NCBI GenBank assembly: GCA_047974375.1
Contig: JBKECF010000004.1
Span: forward strand, 124,001-188,000
From: JBKECF01 sp047974375
GTDB lineage: Bacteria; Bacillota; Clostridia; Lachnospirales; CAMZNU01
Length of the DNA stretch: 64,000 nucleotides
Direction of reading: 5' to 3'
Below are positions 17,964 through 27,224 of the stretch, in pieces. The first letter of the stretch is position 1. The number at the start of each line of letters is the position of its first letter. The notes beneath the pieces are model-generated. The model did no database searches and was not told the origin of the DNA. It saw nothing but the letters and a program-made list of their open reading frames with translations. Position numbers and translations under genes: made by a program.

Positions 17964-18004
17964 AACAAAAAAAGTTGTTGGAAATTTTTCCGACAACTTT
18001 TTTT
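17964..18004. terminator. Bidirectional terminator
   Basis: AAAAAAAGTTGTTGGAAA pairs with TTTCCGACAACTTTTTTT around a 3-4 base loop, between convergent cheV and proS. Confidence 0.9.
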
Positions 18005-18014
18005 GTACATAATT

Positions 18015-19436
18015 TTAGTAAGCCTTGCCCCAGTACATAACTGTTTTTGCTTTTTCACCACAAATAGGACAATTATCGCTTATATGTTCTTGGGTAAATG
18101 GCATACAACGTGAAGTTATAGATAGTTCTTCCTTAACCTTTTCCTCACACTTAACATCACCGCACCACATAGATTTAATAAAGCCTGCCTTATTATTTGC
18201 TAAATCTGTTAGTTCATTATAGTCCTTAGCTATATAAGTGTGTTGGTTTCTATGGATTTTTGCTTTTTCTAAAAGCTCCAATTGCATGTTTTCTAATTCT
18301 TCTTGTACTTGGTTCTTTAGCTGGTCTAAAGGAATTATTTTTTTCTCCCCTTTATCCCTGCGAACAAGAATACATTGATTTTTTTCAATATCTTTAGGGC
18401 CTACTTCTATACGAATAGGAACGCCTTTCATTTCGTGTTCACTATATTTCCAACCAGGTTTTTTATCGCTATCATCTACAATTACTCTAAAGTTATTTAG
18501 GCTTTCTTTTATTTCTTTGGCTTTTTCAATAACACCCTCTTTATGCTGCATAACTGGTATTATTACTACTTGATTTGGTGCGATTTTTGGCGGCAACACC
18601 AAGCCGTTATCATCACTATGAACCATAATTAAAGCTCCAATTAACCTTGTAGATACTCCCCATGATGATTGATGTACATATTGTAATTTATTTTCTTTAT
18701 CGGTGTATTGTATATTAAAGGCTTTTGCAAATCCGTCGCCAAAATCATGAGTTGTACCAGATTGTAAAGACTTACCATCATGCATTAGTGCCTCAATAGT
18801 ATAAGTGTTTTTTGCACCAGCAAATTTTTCTTTTTGCGATTTTTCGCCTTTTATAACAGGTATGGCAAGAATATCCTCGCACATATTACTATATATATCT
18901 AGAATATTTAATGCTTCCTCAACTGCCTCTTTACTTGTTGCATGGGCTGTATGACCCTCTTGCCATAAAAATTCAGATGAGCGTAAAAAAGGTCTAGTTG
19001 TTTTTTCCATACGTACTACGCTACACCATTGGTTATATTTTTTTGGTAAATCTCTATGAGATTCTATAATGCTATTGTAGTGTTCGCAAAATAGTGTTTC
19101 GGAAGTTGGTCGCACACACATACGCTCTTGCAACTTAGTTTCGCCACTATGAGTAACCCAAGCAACTTCTGGGGCAAAACCTTCAACGTGGTCTGCTTCT
19201 TTTTTTAACAAAGATTCAGGGATAAACATTGGCATGTAAATATTTTCGTGGCTTGTTTTTTTAAACTCAGCGTTTAAGGTTTCTTGTATTTTTTCCCATA
19301 TAGCATAGGCGTAAGGGCGGAACACAACACAACCCTTTACACTTGTATATGCAATTAAATCTGCTTTTTTAACTATATCTGTATACCACTGAGCAAAATC
19401 CTCGTGGCGTGGTGTAATGGCATCATTTTTAATCAT
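18015..19436 (-). CDS. proS: Prolyl-tRNA synthetase, short eukaryote/archaeal-like class
   Basis: 473 residues, the length of the type that lacks the bacterial editing insertion. Class II motifs: motif 2 around CVRPTSETLFCEHY with RMEKTTRPFLRSSEFLWQEGHTAH, and motif 3 around GVSTRLIGALIMVHSDDNGLVLPP. The C-terminal zinc-like domain has the CPICGEKA cysteines and ends in AY, as in archaeal and mycoplasma types. It charges tRNA-Pro in the cytoplasm. It lies 17 bases after the zinc-ribbon gene, so probably an operon. Confidence 0.95.
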   Translation of the reverse strand: MIKNDAITPRHEDFAQWYTDIVKKADLIAYTSVKGCVVFRPYAYAIWEKIQETLNAEFKKTSHENIYMPMFIPESLLKKEADHVEGFAPEVAWVTHSGETKLQERMCVRPTSETLFCEHYNSIIESHRDLPKKYNQWCSVVRMEKTTRPFLRSSEFLWQEGHTAHATSKEAVEEALNILDIYSNMCEDILAIPVIKGEKSQKEKFAGAKNTYTIEALMHDGKSLQSGTTHDFGDGFAKAFNIQYTDKENKLQYVHQSSWGVSTRLIGALIMVHSDDNGLVLPPKIAPNQVVIIPVMQHKEGVIEKAKEIKESLNNFRVIVDDSDKKPGWKYSEHEMKGVPIRIEVGPKDIEKNQCILVRRDKGEKKIIPLDQLKNQVQEELENMQLELLEKAKIHRNQHTYIAKDYNELTDLANNKAGFIKSMWCGDVKCEEKVKEELSITSRCMPFTQEHISDNCPICGEKAKTVMYWGKAY

Positions 19437-19453
19437 ATATTTCTCCTTAGTTT

Positions 19454-20530
19454 TTAATTTAATGGGTAATTTGACTTGTATTTTTTTAGGCTAGCTTTTC
19501 TTGCCTCTTCTAGCGCTTTACTACTGTTTTCCTCATTATAGTTGTTTAATTTTTCTGTATAACTTTTATAGTAGGAGTCCTTATTGGTTCTAAAATAACT
19601 CAATAAATCATTTGTAATACTGGCTACCTCATTAGTGTAAAAATATGCAGCGTAAATATATTGGCTATTGTATTTATCTTCATTTTGTTGAATGACATTA
19701 AGTAGGTGGTTTGTTGAATAAAAATAGTCTTGGGCAGCAGATTTTACGTTTGCAACTCCCTCATTGCTATGGTTGAACTCGCCTAAAGTTGTTAGCATTC
19801 TTGAGTTTGCCACTTTTATTTCTTCAATGCTTTGGGTAATAGTCTTGTCCTTTTCTTTTATTTCCTCTTTGGTATAAATTGTTATTGAGTTATCTGTAGG
19901 ATATATTATTTTATAAGCAGAAATAGTTGCTATGCAAAGTAAAAAACTTAATAATGCAATGTATCCTAATAGTTTTAGTTTTGCTAAATAATTTCTTTTA
20001 GGATTAGAGCGTTTATTTCTTTTCGCCTTTTCTTTTCTTTTTTTGACTCTTTCAAGTACGGCTTCTTCACGCTCTTTTTCTTTTGCTAAACTGTATTGGT
20101 CGTGTAAATTTTGCAATACAGAGGAGGAGTTATTTGGGTTATCTGTATTTTCTTGAAGGTTTGCATTGAGGTCAATTTCAGTAGTTTTAGGTTCTGAATT
20201 ATTGGACTCTGATGTTGGGGTTTTAGTTTCTATTGGTTCTGGTTTTTCTTCTGGCTCTGGAATTTCTGTTTGGTTTTCTATAATTGCTTTTTCATCTTCT
20301 TGGTTCTCGCTTGCCTCGTCTGCATGTTCTACTTGTGCAGCTGCAAGCTGTTCGGGGGATATTTCTCCTTCTTCAAAAGCTTCGCTTATATCTATTGTTC
20401 CGCTGTTTCCAGCGTATTCTATTTCAAAACCATCGGTAGAAATATCTACTAATTCTTCACCGCATTCCTGGCATGTTAATTTAGTATCTTCATTTTCCAT
20501 ACCACAATTGGCACATATTTTCAATTTCAA
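19454..20530 (-). CDS. Zinc-ribbon single-pass membrane protein
   Basis: 358 residues. The N-terminal zinc ribbon CANCGMENEDTKLTCQECG is followed by an acidic, Glu/Pro-rich disordered region at 30-145 and a very basic stretch (KRKEKAKRNKRSNPKRN) at about 165-180. One membrane helix (LLGYIALLSFLLCIATISAY) lies at about 188-208. The C-terminal 150 residues are helical and probably extracytoplasmic by the positive-inside rule. The layout suggests a membrane-anchored scaffold; function unknown. AGGAGG precedes the ATG. The closeness to proS may be only transcriptional. Confidence 0.75.
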   Translation of the reverse strand: MKLKICANCGMENEDTKLTCQECGEELVDISTDGFEIEYAGNSGTIDISEAFEEGEISPEQLAAAQVEHADEASENQEDEKAIIENQTEIPEPEEKPEPIETKTPTSESNNSEPKTTEIDLNANLQENTDNPNNSSSVLQNLHDQYSLAKEKEREEAVLERVKKRKEKAKRNKRSNPKRNYLAKLKLLGYIALLSFLLCIATISAYKIIYPTDNSITIYTKEEIKEKDKTITQSIEEIKVANSRMLTTLGEFNHSNEGVANVKSAAQDYFYSTNHLLNVIQQNEDKYNSQYIYAAYFYTNEVASITNDLLSYFRTNKDSYYKSYTEKLNNYNEENSSKALEEARKASLKKYKSNYPLN

Positions 20531-20621
20531 CCTCCTAGATTTTACTTACATTATTTCGCATATTATAACATAAAAAAGGTTTTTGTGTTCATGTTTAGTT
20601 TATAAATAGTGTTTTGAAAAT

Positions 20622-20667
20622 AAAAAAACTGTTAGAAAATTGCTTTAGTTTTGCAATTTTCTAACAG
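20622..20667 (-). terminator. Rho-independent terminator of htpG
   Basis: A perfect 15-base stem CTGTTAGAAAATTGC around a 9-base loop, with a T-run only on the minus-strand exit. It ends htpG. Confidence 0.9.
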
Positions 20668-20673
20668 TTAATA

Positions 20674-22587
20674 TTATTTGATTCCAGCAAGTTTAGTAAG
20701 GAGCATGTTACTTCTGGCTATAAACTTATTCATACCATCTGTGGAAAGTGGTTTATGGCTCATTAAAGCCAAGTCGTATAAGTGTTCGCATATAATTTTT
20801 GTATCTTCAGCACCGTCTTCATTATTTTTAATATCAAGTAAGTGGTTAACTAAGCTATTTTTCTTATTTAGTAATAAAGTTATGGAGTTTGTAGGCATGC
20901 CCATTCCCATCATAGAAGCGCCGAACATTTTTTGCATTTCTTCCATTCTTCTACTTTCTTCAGAAAGAAGAACAATAGCAGGTATGGACTCGTCTTTTAA
21001 ATTTTCAACCTTAATGTCTAAATTTTCGTTATTTAAAGCTTTTTTAAATACTTCGCTAATATCTGTTACAAAGCTTTCTTCAACTTCACCTTCATCTTTT
21101 AAATTATTTGTAATGTCGGAGTCAATACGCATAAATTTAATATCTCTATCATAGTTTTCTAAATATGATACAAAAGGATTATCTATTCTGGCTTCTAAAA
21201 CAACAGATTCTATGCCTATGTCTTTATACATTTTTATATAAGATGCTTGTTGTTCCTTATTTGTTGCGTAGTAAATTTTCTTTTCTGTTTTTTCGCCGTA
21301 ATTATCCATGTATTCATTTATAGTTAAATACTCGTTATCTACAGTTTTAAATACAAGAGAGTCTTTTACTTTGTCGTAAAAATCCTTTTCTCTTATACAA
21401 CCGTACTTAACGAAAGGACTTATATTATCCCAATAGTTATTGTATTTTTCTCTATCTTTTTTGAAAATAGAATTTAATTTATCGGCAACTTTTTTAGTAA
21501 TATACTGGGACATTTTAGTAACATAGCCGTCATTTTGCAAGAAACTACGAGATACATTTAGAGGTAAGTCTGGACAGTCAATTGTACCTTTTAATAGTAG
21601 TAAAAATTCTGGTATAACTTCTTTTATATTGTCGGCAATGAAAACTTGATTGTTATATAGCTTAACTTGTCCTTCAATAGATTCTAATTCATGGTTTAAT
21701 TTAGGGAAATAAAGTATTCCTTGTAACCTAAATGGATAGTCCATATTTAGATGAATCCAAAAAAGTGGCTCGTTGAAATCCATAAATACATCTCTGTAGA
21801 AAGCTTTATAGTCATCATCTGTACAGTCCGATGGTTTTTTGCTCCAAAGAGGTGTTTTATTGTTTATAGGAGTTGGTTCAACTACTTCTGTTTCTTCCCC
21901 TTCTTTTACTGTGTTTCCCTCTTCGTCAACTACTTCGTTTTTGTCTTCTTCTGGTTTTATTTCCTCGAAATAAATATCCACAGGTATAAATCTACAATAT
22001 TTATTTAAAATTTCTCTTATTTTATAAGGCTCTAAAAAAGATTCTTCTTCTTCCATTACATTTAATGTAATAGTTGTACCCCTTTGGCTACGAGTACCTT
22101 CACCTATTTCGTATTCTATACCACCATCACAAACCCATTTAGCTGGAGTTGAATCAGGCAAATATGACAGTGTGTCTATTTCCACTGTTGCGGCTACCAT
22201 AAAAGCGGAATAGAAACCAAGTCCAAAGTGACCTATTATATCATTGCCTTCTTCAGCGCCGCTTTCATTGTATTTGTTCATAAAGTCTGTTGCTCCAGAA
22301 AAAGCAATTTCATTAATGTATTTTTTAACTTCTTCGGCAGTCATACCGATACCATTATCTTCAAATATTATTTGTTTTTTCTCTTTATCCACATATACAG
22401 TTATTTTATAATCTTCCGAATCTGGTGCTGCAGCTTCGCCTAAGTCTACTAATTTTTTGAATTTATTTACTGCGTCAGCTCCGTTGGAAACTAACTCTCT
22501 TACAAAAATATCTGTGTCTGAATATAGCCACTTTTTAATAATTGGTAAAAAGTTTTCGCTATGGATTGAAATATTACCTTTTTCCAT
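20674..22587 (-). CDS. htpG: Molecular chaperone HtpG (Hsp90)
   Basis: 637 residues, full length. The N-terminal GHKL ATPase has FVRELVSNGADAVNKFKKL, DNGIGMTAEEVKKYI and GHFGLGFYSAFMVA. The middle domain includes the catalytic Arg in DLPLNVSRSFLQND. An acidic Glu/Asp-rich insertion at about 220-240 (EEDKNEVVDEEGN) is longer than in many bacterial HtpG proteins and recalls the charged linker of eukaryotic Hsp90. A strong AGGAGG precedes the ATG. A CIRCE operator and a consensus promoter lie upstream, which predicts HrcA-controlled heat induction. Confidence 0.96.
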   Translation of the reverse strand: MEKGNISIHSENFLPIIKKWLYSDTDIFVRELVSNGADAVNKFKKLVDLGEAAAPDSEDYKITVYVDKEKKQIIFEDNGIGMTAEEVKKYINEIAFSGATDFMNKYNESGAEEGNDIIGHFGLGFYSAFMVAATVEIDTLSYLPDSTPAKWVCDGGIEYEIGEGTRSQRGTTITLNVMEEEESFLEPYKIREILNKYCRFIPVDIYFEEIKPEEDKNEVVDEEGNTVKEGEETEVVEPTPINNKTPLWSKKPSDCTDDDYKAFYRDVFMDFNEPLFWIHLNMDYPFRLQGILYFPKLNHELESIEGQVKLYNNQVFIADNIKEVIPEFLLLLKGTIDCPDLPLNVSRSFLQNDGYVTKMSQYITKKVADKLNSIFKKDREKYNNYWDNISPFVKYGCIREKDFYDKVKDSLVFKTVDNEYLTINEYMDNYGEKTEKKIYYATNKEQQASYIKMYKDIGIESVVLEARIDNPFVSYLENYDRDIKFMRIDSDITNNLKDEGEVEESFVTDISEVFKKALNNENLDIKVENLKDESIPAIVLLSEESRRMEEMQKMFGASMMGMGMPTNSITLLLNKKNSLVNHLLDIKNNEDGAEDTKIICEHLYDLALMSHKPLSTDGMNKFIARSNMLLTKLAGIK

Positions 22588-22628
22588 TTTTATATCCTCC
22601 TAAAGTTAAATTTATTTTGTTTACATAT

Positions 22629-22657
22629 ATAATAATTATTTAGAAGTAGAATGTCAA
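22629..22657 (-). promoter_or_regulatory. htpG promoter
   Basis: On the minus strand TTGACA (22657-22652), a 17-base spacer and TATTAT (22634-22629): a near-consensus housekeeping promoter about 40 bases before the ribosome site. Confidence 0.8.
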
Positions 22658-22664
22658 GAAAAAT

Positions 22665-22691
22665 TTAGCACTCGTTTAACTTAAGTGCTAA
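22665..22691. promoter_or_regulatory. CIRCE element (HrcA operator)
   Basis: TTAGCACTC, nine bases, AAGTGCTAA: one mismatch from the consensus TTAGCACTC-N9-GAGTGCTAA. It lies just upstream of the htpG -35 rather than downstream of the start point, and also upstream of a divergent promoter-like sequence at 22715-22743. HrcA binding here could block htpG, the divergent transcript, or both. Confidence 0.88.
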
Positions 22692-22714
22692 CAAATTTTT
22701 CGTAAAAAATGGGC

Positions 22715-22743
22715 TTGACGTCTAATGAATGAAAATCCATTAT
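22715..22743 (+). promoter_or_regulatory. Divergent promoter-like sequence beside CIRCE
   Basis: TTGACG, 17 bases, CATTAT on the plus strand. The next gene, sbcD, is 170 bases away and has its own TATAAT (22876-22881), so this promoter may feed sbcD or a short RNA. I see no open frame with a ribosome site between them. Confidence 0.45.
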
Positions 22744-22915
22744 AGATGCTGAGGAAAATAAAATCGAAATATTCATTGTACTCCTACACTTTTTTATTTG
22801 GTTCTTTGAGCGTGTTGGGGTGTCACATAATCTAATAGTTTTTTTGAAGTAAATGACCTTTTTTTATTTTTGCTATATAATGCTATTATGAATTAAATTT
22901 AGAGAAAGGGAGATT

Positions 22916-24088
22916 ATGAATTTTTTACACACATCGGATTGGCATTTGGGGAAGTATTTAGTTACTCATTCTAGGTTAGAGGAACAAGAAATGTTTTTAA
23001 AGGAGTTACTGGAAATTTGTAACACAAGAGAAATAGATGTAATTTTATTGGCAGGAGATATATACGATACATTTAATCCGCCGGCGGCAGCAGAAGAGTT
23101 ATTTTATAAATATATAGAAGAATTAAGTAGAAATAGACTTATAATAATTGTAAGTGGTAACCATGACAACCCACAAAGACTTATGGCGGCATCACCTGTT
23201 ATATATAAGGATGGTGTAATAATAGTAGGTTTACCTAATACAATAATTCCTGCAAAAACTAAAAAAGATTTTTCTGTTTTAGAAAGTGGACAAGGTTATT
23301 TTAGAATTAAGTTTAAAAATGAAATTATTAATTTTGTAACTATGGCATATCCTAATGAAAAAAGATTGGAAGAATTATTTCAAGAGGATGAAGAAGTTCA
23401 GCTGCAAGAAAAGTTTTCTGATACAGTAAAAGAAAAAGTGGAGAAGTCTTGCGAGGAAATATTTACTTCAGATATAAATATTTTTATGGGACATTTTTTT
23501 GTAACAGGTGGTAAAGAAAGTAAATCGGAACGCCAAATACAAGTAGGTGGTAGTTTGGCCATAGATGTAGATGCTTTGCCCAAGGGTGCGGATTATATAG
23601 CCCTTGGACATTTACATAGATGTCAAAAAATTAATTATAGTGTACCTGTTTATTTTTCTGGATCACCTATACAATATAGTTTAAGTGAAAAAAACTATAG
23701 TAAAAGTGTATTATTTTTCACATCGGAAAATTTTGAACCAGAAAAAATATATTTAAAAAACTATAAGCCTATAGAACTATGGGAAGTGGAAAATTTACAA
23801 GTTGCAATGGAAATGGCAGCTAAAAAGGCTGAAGAAAATAGTTATGTATACATTAAAATAAATGATAATATAATTTTAACGGCATCTGAAATACGTCACT
23901 TAAGGGGGTTGAAAAAAGATATAATAGAAATATATACCCATGATGTAAAGAGTGAAATAGTGGAAGAGCCTTTGGAAGAAATAAGCCTGATAGATGAATT
24001 TAAAAAATATTATAAAGAAAAAGTAGGTGTAGAAGTAGAAGAAGAGGTTTTAGAATTATTTCTTTCTTTTTCTGAAGAATTGCAATAA
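22916..24088 (+). CDS. sbcD: Exonuclease SbcD (Mre11-like nuclease)
   Basis: 390 residues, the normal SbcD length. All calcineurin-like motifs are seen: HTSDWHLGKYL, LLAGDIYDTFNP, SGNHDNPQR, MGHFFVTGG and ALGHLHRCQ. It is the nuclease subunit of the SbcCD complex, which cuts DNA hairpins and blocked ends. The C-terminal part, about 280-390, is the capping and SbcC-binding region. GGGAG precedes the ATG. The usual partner sbcC does not follow; ilvE comes next, so the ATPase subunit must be elsewhere or lost. Confidence 0.93.
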   Translation: MNFLHTSDWHLGKYLVTHSRLEEQEMFLKELLEICNTREIDVILLAGDIYDTFNPPAAAEELFYKYIEELSRNRLIIIVSGNHDNPQRLMAASPVIYKDGVIIVGLPNTIIPAKTKKDFSVLESGQGYFRIKFKNEIINFVTMAYPNEKRLEELFQEDEEVQLQEKFSDTVKEKVEKSCEEIFTSDINIFMGHFFVTGGKESKSERQIQVGGSLAIDVDALPKGADYIALGHLHRCQKINYSVPVYFSGSPIQYSLSEKNYSKSVLFFTSENFEPEKIYLKNYKPIELWEVENLQVAMEMAAKKAEENSYVYIKINDNIILTASEIRHLRGLKKDIIEIYTHDVKSEIVEEPLEEISLIDEFKKYYKEKVGVEVEEEVLELFLSFSEELQ

Positions 24089-24112
24089 AAAAAATAAAAT
24101 ATTTCAAAATGC

Positions 24113-24141
24113 TTGAAAATACTTAGAAAATCCTATAAAAT
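24113..24141 (+). promoter_or_regulatory. ilvE promoter with a CodY-like site nearby
   Basis: TTGAAA, 17 bases, TAAAAT. About 20 bases downstream the minus strand reads AATTTTCAGA (within 24160-24180), matching 11 of 15 positions of the CodY consensus AATTTTCWGAAAATT. CodY control of a branched-chain amino-acid gene would be expected, but the match is partial. Confidence 0.45.
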
Positions 24142-24214
24142 ATCAGAAATGTAAATGTTTTAATCTGAAAATTGAAAAATAGTAGAGTGGAAATTGCAAA
24201 AACGGGAGGTAGTT

Positions 24215-25270
24215 ATGTTGGATATTCAACTAGCAAAAGAATTAAAAGAAAAACCAGATACAAAAAAATTAGGATTTGGGAAATATTTTACTGACCATAT
24301 GTTTATAATGGATTATACAGATGAAAAATGGCGTAACCCGCGAATTGTACCATATGAGGACTTGGCATTTTCGCCTGCTACAATGGTGTTTCATTATGGA
24401 CAAGGAGTTTTTGAAGGTTTAAAAGCTTTTAAAAACCAAGATGATGATATTTTGCTTTTCAGGCCTAAAGAGAATTTTAAAAGAATGAATGCATCTTGTA
24501 ATAGATTGTGTATACCGCCTATAGATGAGGACTTTGCATTAGATGCATTAAAAGAGCTTTTAAAAATAGAAAAAGATTGGATACCTAAAGAAGAAAATAC
24601 TTGTGTTTACATTAGGCCTTTTATTTTTGCTTCAGAAGTTGGCTTAGGTGTAAGACCAGCAAAAGATTATAAATTTATAATGATATTGTCGCCATCGGGT
24701 TCATATTATGGTACATTGGGCACAACAAAAATTTTAATTGAAGACGAATACACACGTGCTTGTCCAGGCGGTACAGGTAATACAAAGGCTATTTCTAATT
24801 ATGCAATGAGTTTAAAGGCACAGGAGAAAGCTATAGCCAAGGGGTATGATCAAGTTTTATGGTTAGATGCCATACATAAAAAATACATTGAAGAAGTGGG
24901 CACAATGAATGTATGTTTTAAAATAAATGGAGCGGTTTATACTGCGCCTTTAGATGGTACAATATTACCTGGTATAACAAGAGATTCTATTATAAAAATT
25001 CTGCATAATATGGGAGTTGAAGTCAGAGAAGAGCGTCTTGCTGTAGAAGATTTAATTGAATATGGTAAAAAAGGTCAATTAGAGGAAGCTTTTGGCGTTG
25101 GTACAGCGGCGAAAATTTCTCCGATTGGGGAATTTTTGTATAAGGATGAAAAAATAATTGTTAATAATAATGAAATAGGGGAACTTTCTAGGACTTTATT
25201 CGATACTCTTACGAATATACAAACTGGAGTAGCGAAAGATGAGCTTAATTTTACTTTGAAATTTAAATAA
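24215..25270 (+). CDS. ilvE: Branched-chain amino-acid aminotransferase
   Basis: 351 residues from the ATG at 24215, which follows GGGAGGT; an upstream TTG in frame lacks a site. The fold is class IV PLP, of the longer eukaryote-like BCAT branch: FHYGQGVFEGLKAF, CVYIRPFIFASEVGLGVRP, GGTGNTKAISNYAMSLKAQ with the PLP Lys, LWLDAIHKKYIEEVGTMN and ITRDSIIKI. It exchanges amino groups between Leu/Ile/Val and 2-oxoglutarate. Monocistronic, with a terminator following. Confidence 0.94.
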   Translation: MLDIQLAKELKEKPDTKKLGFGKYFTDHMFIMDYTDEKWRNPRIVPYEDLAFSPATMVFHYGQGVFEGLKAFKNQDDDILLFRPKENFKRMNASCNRLCIPPIDEDFALDALKELLKIEKDWIPKEENTCVYIRPFIFASEVGLGVRPAKDYKFIMILSPSGSYYGTLGTTKILIEDEYTRACPGGTGNTKAISNYAMSLKAQEKAIAKGYDQVLWLDAIHKKYIEEVGTMNVCFKINGAVYTAPLDGTILPGITRDSIIKILHNMGVEVREERLAVEDLIEYGKKGQLEEAFGVGTAAKISPIGEFLYKDEKIIVNNNEIGELSRTLFDTLTNIQTGVAKDELNFTLKFK

Positions 25271-25284
25271 ATATATATATTAAG

Positions 25285-25316
25285 AAACTGCAGGTTATTT
25301 GCCTGCAGTTTTTTTG
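25285..25316 (+). terminator. Rho-independent terminator
   Basis: AAACTGCAGG, 7-base loop, CCTGCAGTTTTTTT, after ilvE. Confidence 0.92.
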
Positions 25317-25776
25317 ATATATTTCAATTTTAGTAGAAACTTATATTAAATTTGTGGTATAAGTGTGAAATTTTATTCATAAATTATACTTTATGTAGTT
25401 GTAATACAATAACAACTATTTATACTAGATATAATTTTGATTTTTTTCTATATAGGTGACGATTTATTATTATATTTTTATTAGTTCGTGAATTTTGATT
25501 TTATTTATAAATTTCAGGGAAAAAAGCTGTATTTACGGAGATTCAAGATATATAAGTTGTGCTTATACATAAGTTATAAAAACTATTTATAGAATAATGA
25601 TTTTTAGAAGCTAACAAAAATCTTTTTGTGGAATGTACCCATATAACGTCTATTTATACCTAAGTTATGAGCGTTGACATTTTAAGACATCCATGAGAAA
25701 ATAGCCTCGAGTTAGTACAAAATGTATGTAAATGGAAATTACATACAAAATTTAGTTACGTATTACAGGAGGTAAC
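25317..25776. other. AT-rich intergenic region
   Basis: 460 bases without a credible open frame. The only sign I can support is a promoter-like TTGACA (25674-25679), 17 bases, TGAGAAAAT (-10 at 25697-25702), which would serve the membrane protein at 25777. A short inverted repeat (GTATGTAAATGGAAATTACATAC, near 25721-25746) just before that gene could be an operator. The rest shows no structure I trust. Confidence 0.4.
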
Positions 25777-27141
25777 ATGAAAGTTTTTATTTTTTTGTCT
25801 TTTTTATCAGTTATTATAGTTCATTTTTTTCAACTATATAATTATGCTAAATTCAAAAGGAATATTTGTGTAGGGGCTACACTGCCCCATGAAGCTAGGT
25901 ATGATAAGTATGTGGCGGGTATAATTAGGGTTTACAAAAATATGTTAATTATTTTTACATTAGGAATTATGCTAATTATGTCTTTATTTTTTCTGGCAGA
26001 TATAGAATACCTTTTATTTTATACAATAAATATTTCTCTCTTAATAATAGGTATGTTAATGCAAAATATACCATTTATTCTCACTAATAATAAACTAAAA
26101 GCATATAAATATAAAAAGGGTTGGGTGCGAGTGCATGAGAAAAGCCGAGGCTCATTATATGTAAATACTGTTAATAAAATAAATTTTCTTACTAAGAGTA
26201 AAGAACATGACTTACTTTATATCATGGCAATAATAGTGAGTTTTATACCATTAATAGCAAATCAAAAATCGCCATCTATAGTGGATTTAATTATGGTAGT
26301 TGCAACATCTATATTCTATTTTGCTCATAAAATATTAACGAAATTACCTTGCGATGCTATTGAAAATAACTCGGAGCTAAATAAAGTTATTACACATATT
26401 AGGAATAATTATTGGTCAAGAATGACTAAGGTATCTATATGGGTAACAGCTGGATTGGCAATGGTTTTAGGATTTATTCGTGATGAATATATTATGGTTA
26501 TATCAGTAATAATTTATACAGTATTAATTGTTGCTTTTGCTTCCTATACTGAGTTCTCCTATCGCGTAAAATTAGAGAATTTAACCAGAGAAACAGGTAA
26601 AAAAGGTTATATAGATGAAGATAAATATTGGATTTGGGGAATGATTTATTATAATCCAGATAATAGACGTATTTTTATAAATAATAGAATTAGTTTAAAT
26701 ATGACTGCTAACATGGGTCGAACTTCGGGGAAGATTATAAGCCTGTTCTTCTTGCTTATTTTATTGTCTGCGCCTGTATTTTCTTTTTCTTTATACTACG
26801 AATCTAAAGTGCCGGTGGATTTATACGCAGCTGGTGGAAGTGTTGTAGCTTCTCAAGTAAATGAATTTGAAATACCTATTAAAAATATTAAAGATATTGA
26901 GTTAATAAATGAAATACCAAGCTATCATAAAATTACTGGCGCTTCTACGGATTCTTTAAAGGTAGGGAAATTTTATGTAGATGGCTATGGCGAATCTGTT
27001 TTTAATTTAAATCCTGAAATACCACCGTTTTTATTGCTGCAAACAGTTGACCGTATCTATTTTTTGAATTCGGTAGATAGTGATAGAACTATAAATGTAT
27101 ACAATAGCTTATCTTCTATGGCAAATTTAAATATTAGGTAG
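25777..27141 (+). CDS. Multi-pass membrane protein with DUF5808 motif
   Basis: 454 residues with about eight hydrophobic segments in pairs (near 5-20, 52-70, 75-95, 148-165, 170-185, 220-255, 325-345). The segment DEDKYWIWGMIYYNPDNRRI at about 282-301, continuing FINNRISLNMTANMG, matches the short DUF5808 motif. The last 110 residues (IKNIKDIELINEIP to DRIYFLNS) look like a PH-like beta domain outside the membrane. Relatives sit beside GntR/YtrA-type stress regulators and are uncharacterised. AGGAGG precedes the ATG. It stands alone here. Confidence 0.7.
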   Translation: MKVFIFLSFLSVIIVHFFQLYNYAKFKRNICVGATLPHEARYDKYVAGIIRVYKNMLIIFTLGIMLIMSLFFLADIEYLLFYTINISLLIIGMLMQNIPFILTNNKLKAYKYKKGWVRVHEKSRGSLYVNTVNKINFLTKSKEHDLLYIMAIIVSFIPLIANQKSPSIVDLIMVVATSIFYFAHKILTKLPCDAIENNSELNKVITHIRNNYWSRMTKVSIWVTAGLAMVLGFIRDEYIMVISVIIYTVLIVAFASYTEFSYRVKLENLTRETGKKGYIDEDKYWIWGMIYYNPDNRRIFINNRISLNMTANMGRTSGKIISLFFLLILLSAPVFSFSLYYESKVPVDLYAAGGSVVASQVNEFEIPIKNIKDIELINEIPSYHKITGASTDSLKVGKFYVDGYGESVFNLNPEIPPFLLLQTVDRIYFLNSVDSDRTINVYNSLSSMANLNIR

Positions 27142-27172
27142 TGTAATGATAAGTTTATGATTTTTATAAACA

Positions 27173-27222
27173 TGAAGACCTATCCAACAGTGGAGTAAAT
27201 ACTGCTGATGGATAGGTCTTTT
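27173..27222. terminator. Bidirectional terminator
   Basis: AAGACCTATCC pairs with GGATAGGTCTT; an inner CAGTGGAG/TACTGCTG stem is possible. It lies between convergent genes. The arms match the terminator at 295-349 and the end of the repeat at 47080-47233. Confidence 0.85.
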
Positions 27223-27224
27223 GA

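Noticed and set aside
20166..20573. Plus-strand open frame opposite the zinc-ribbon gene
   Set aside because: Shadow of the Ser/Glu-rich region; no ribosome site and low-complexity Ser-rich translation.
24089..24214. Possible T-box leader before ilvE
   Set aside because: The leader is only about 70 bases after the likely start point and has no terminator or specifier loop.
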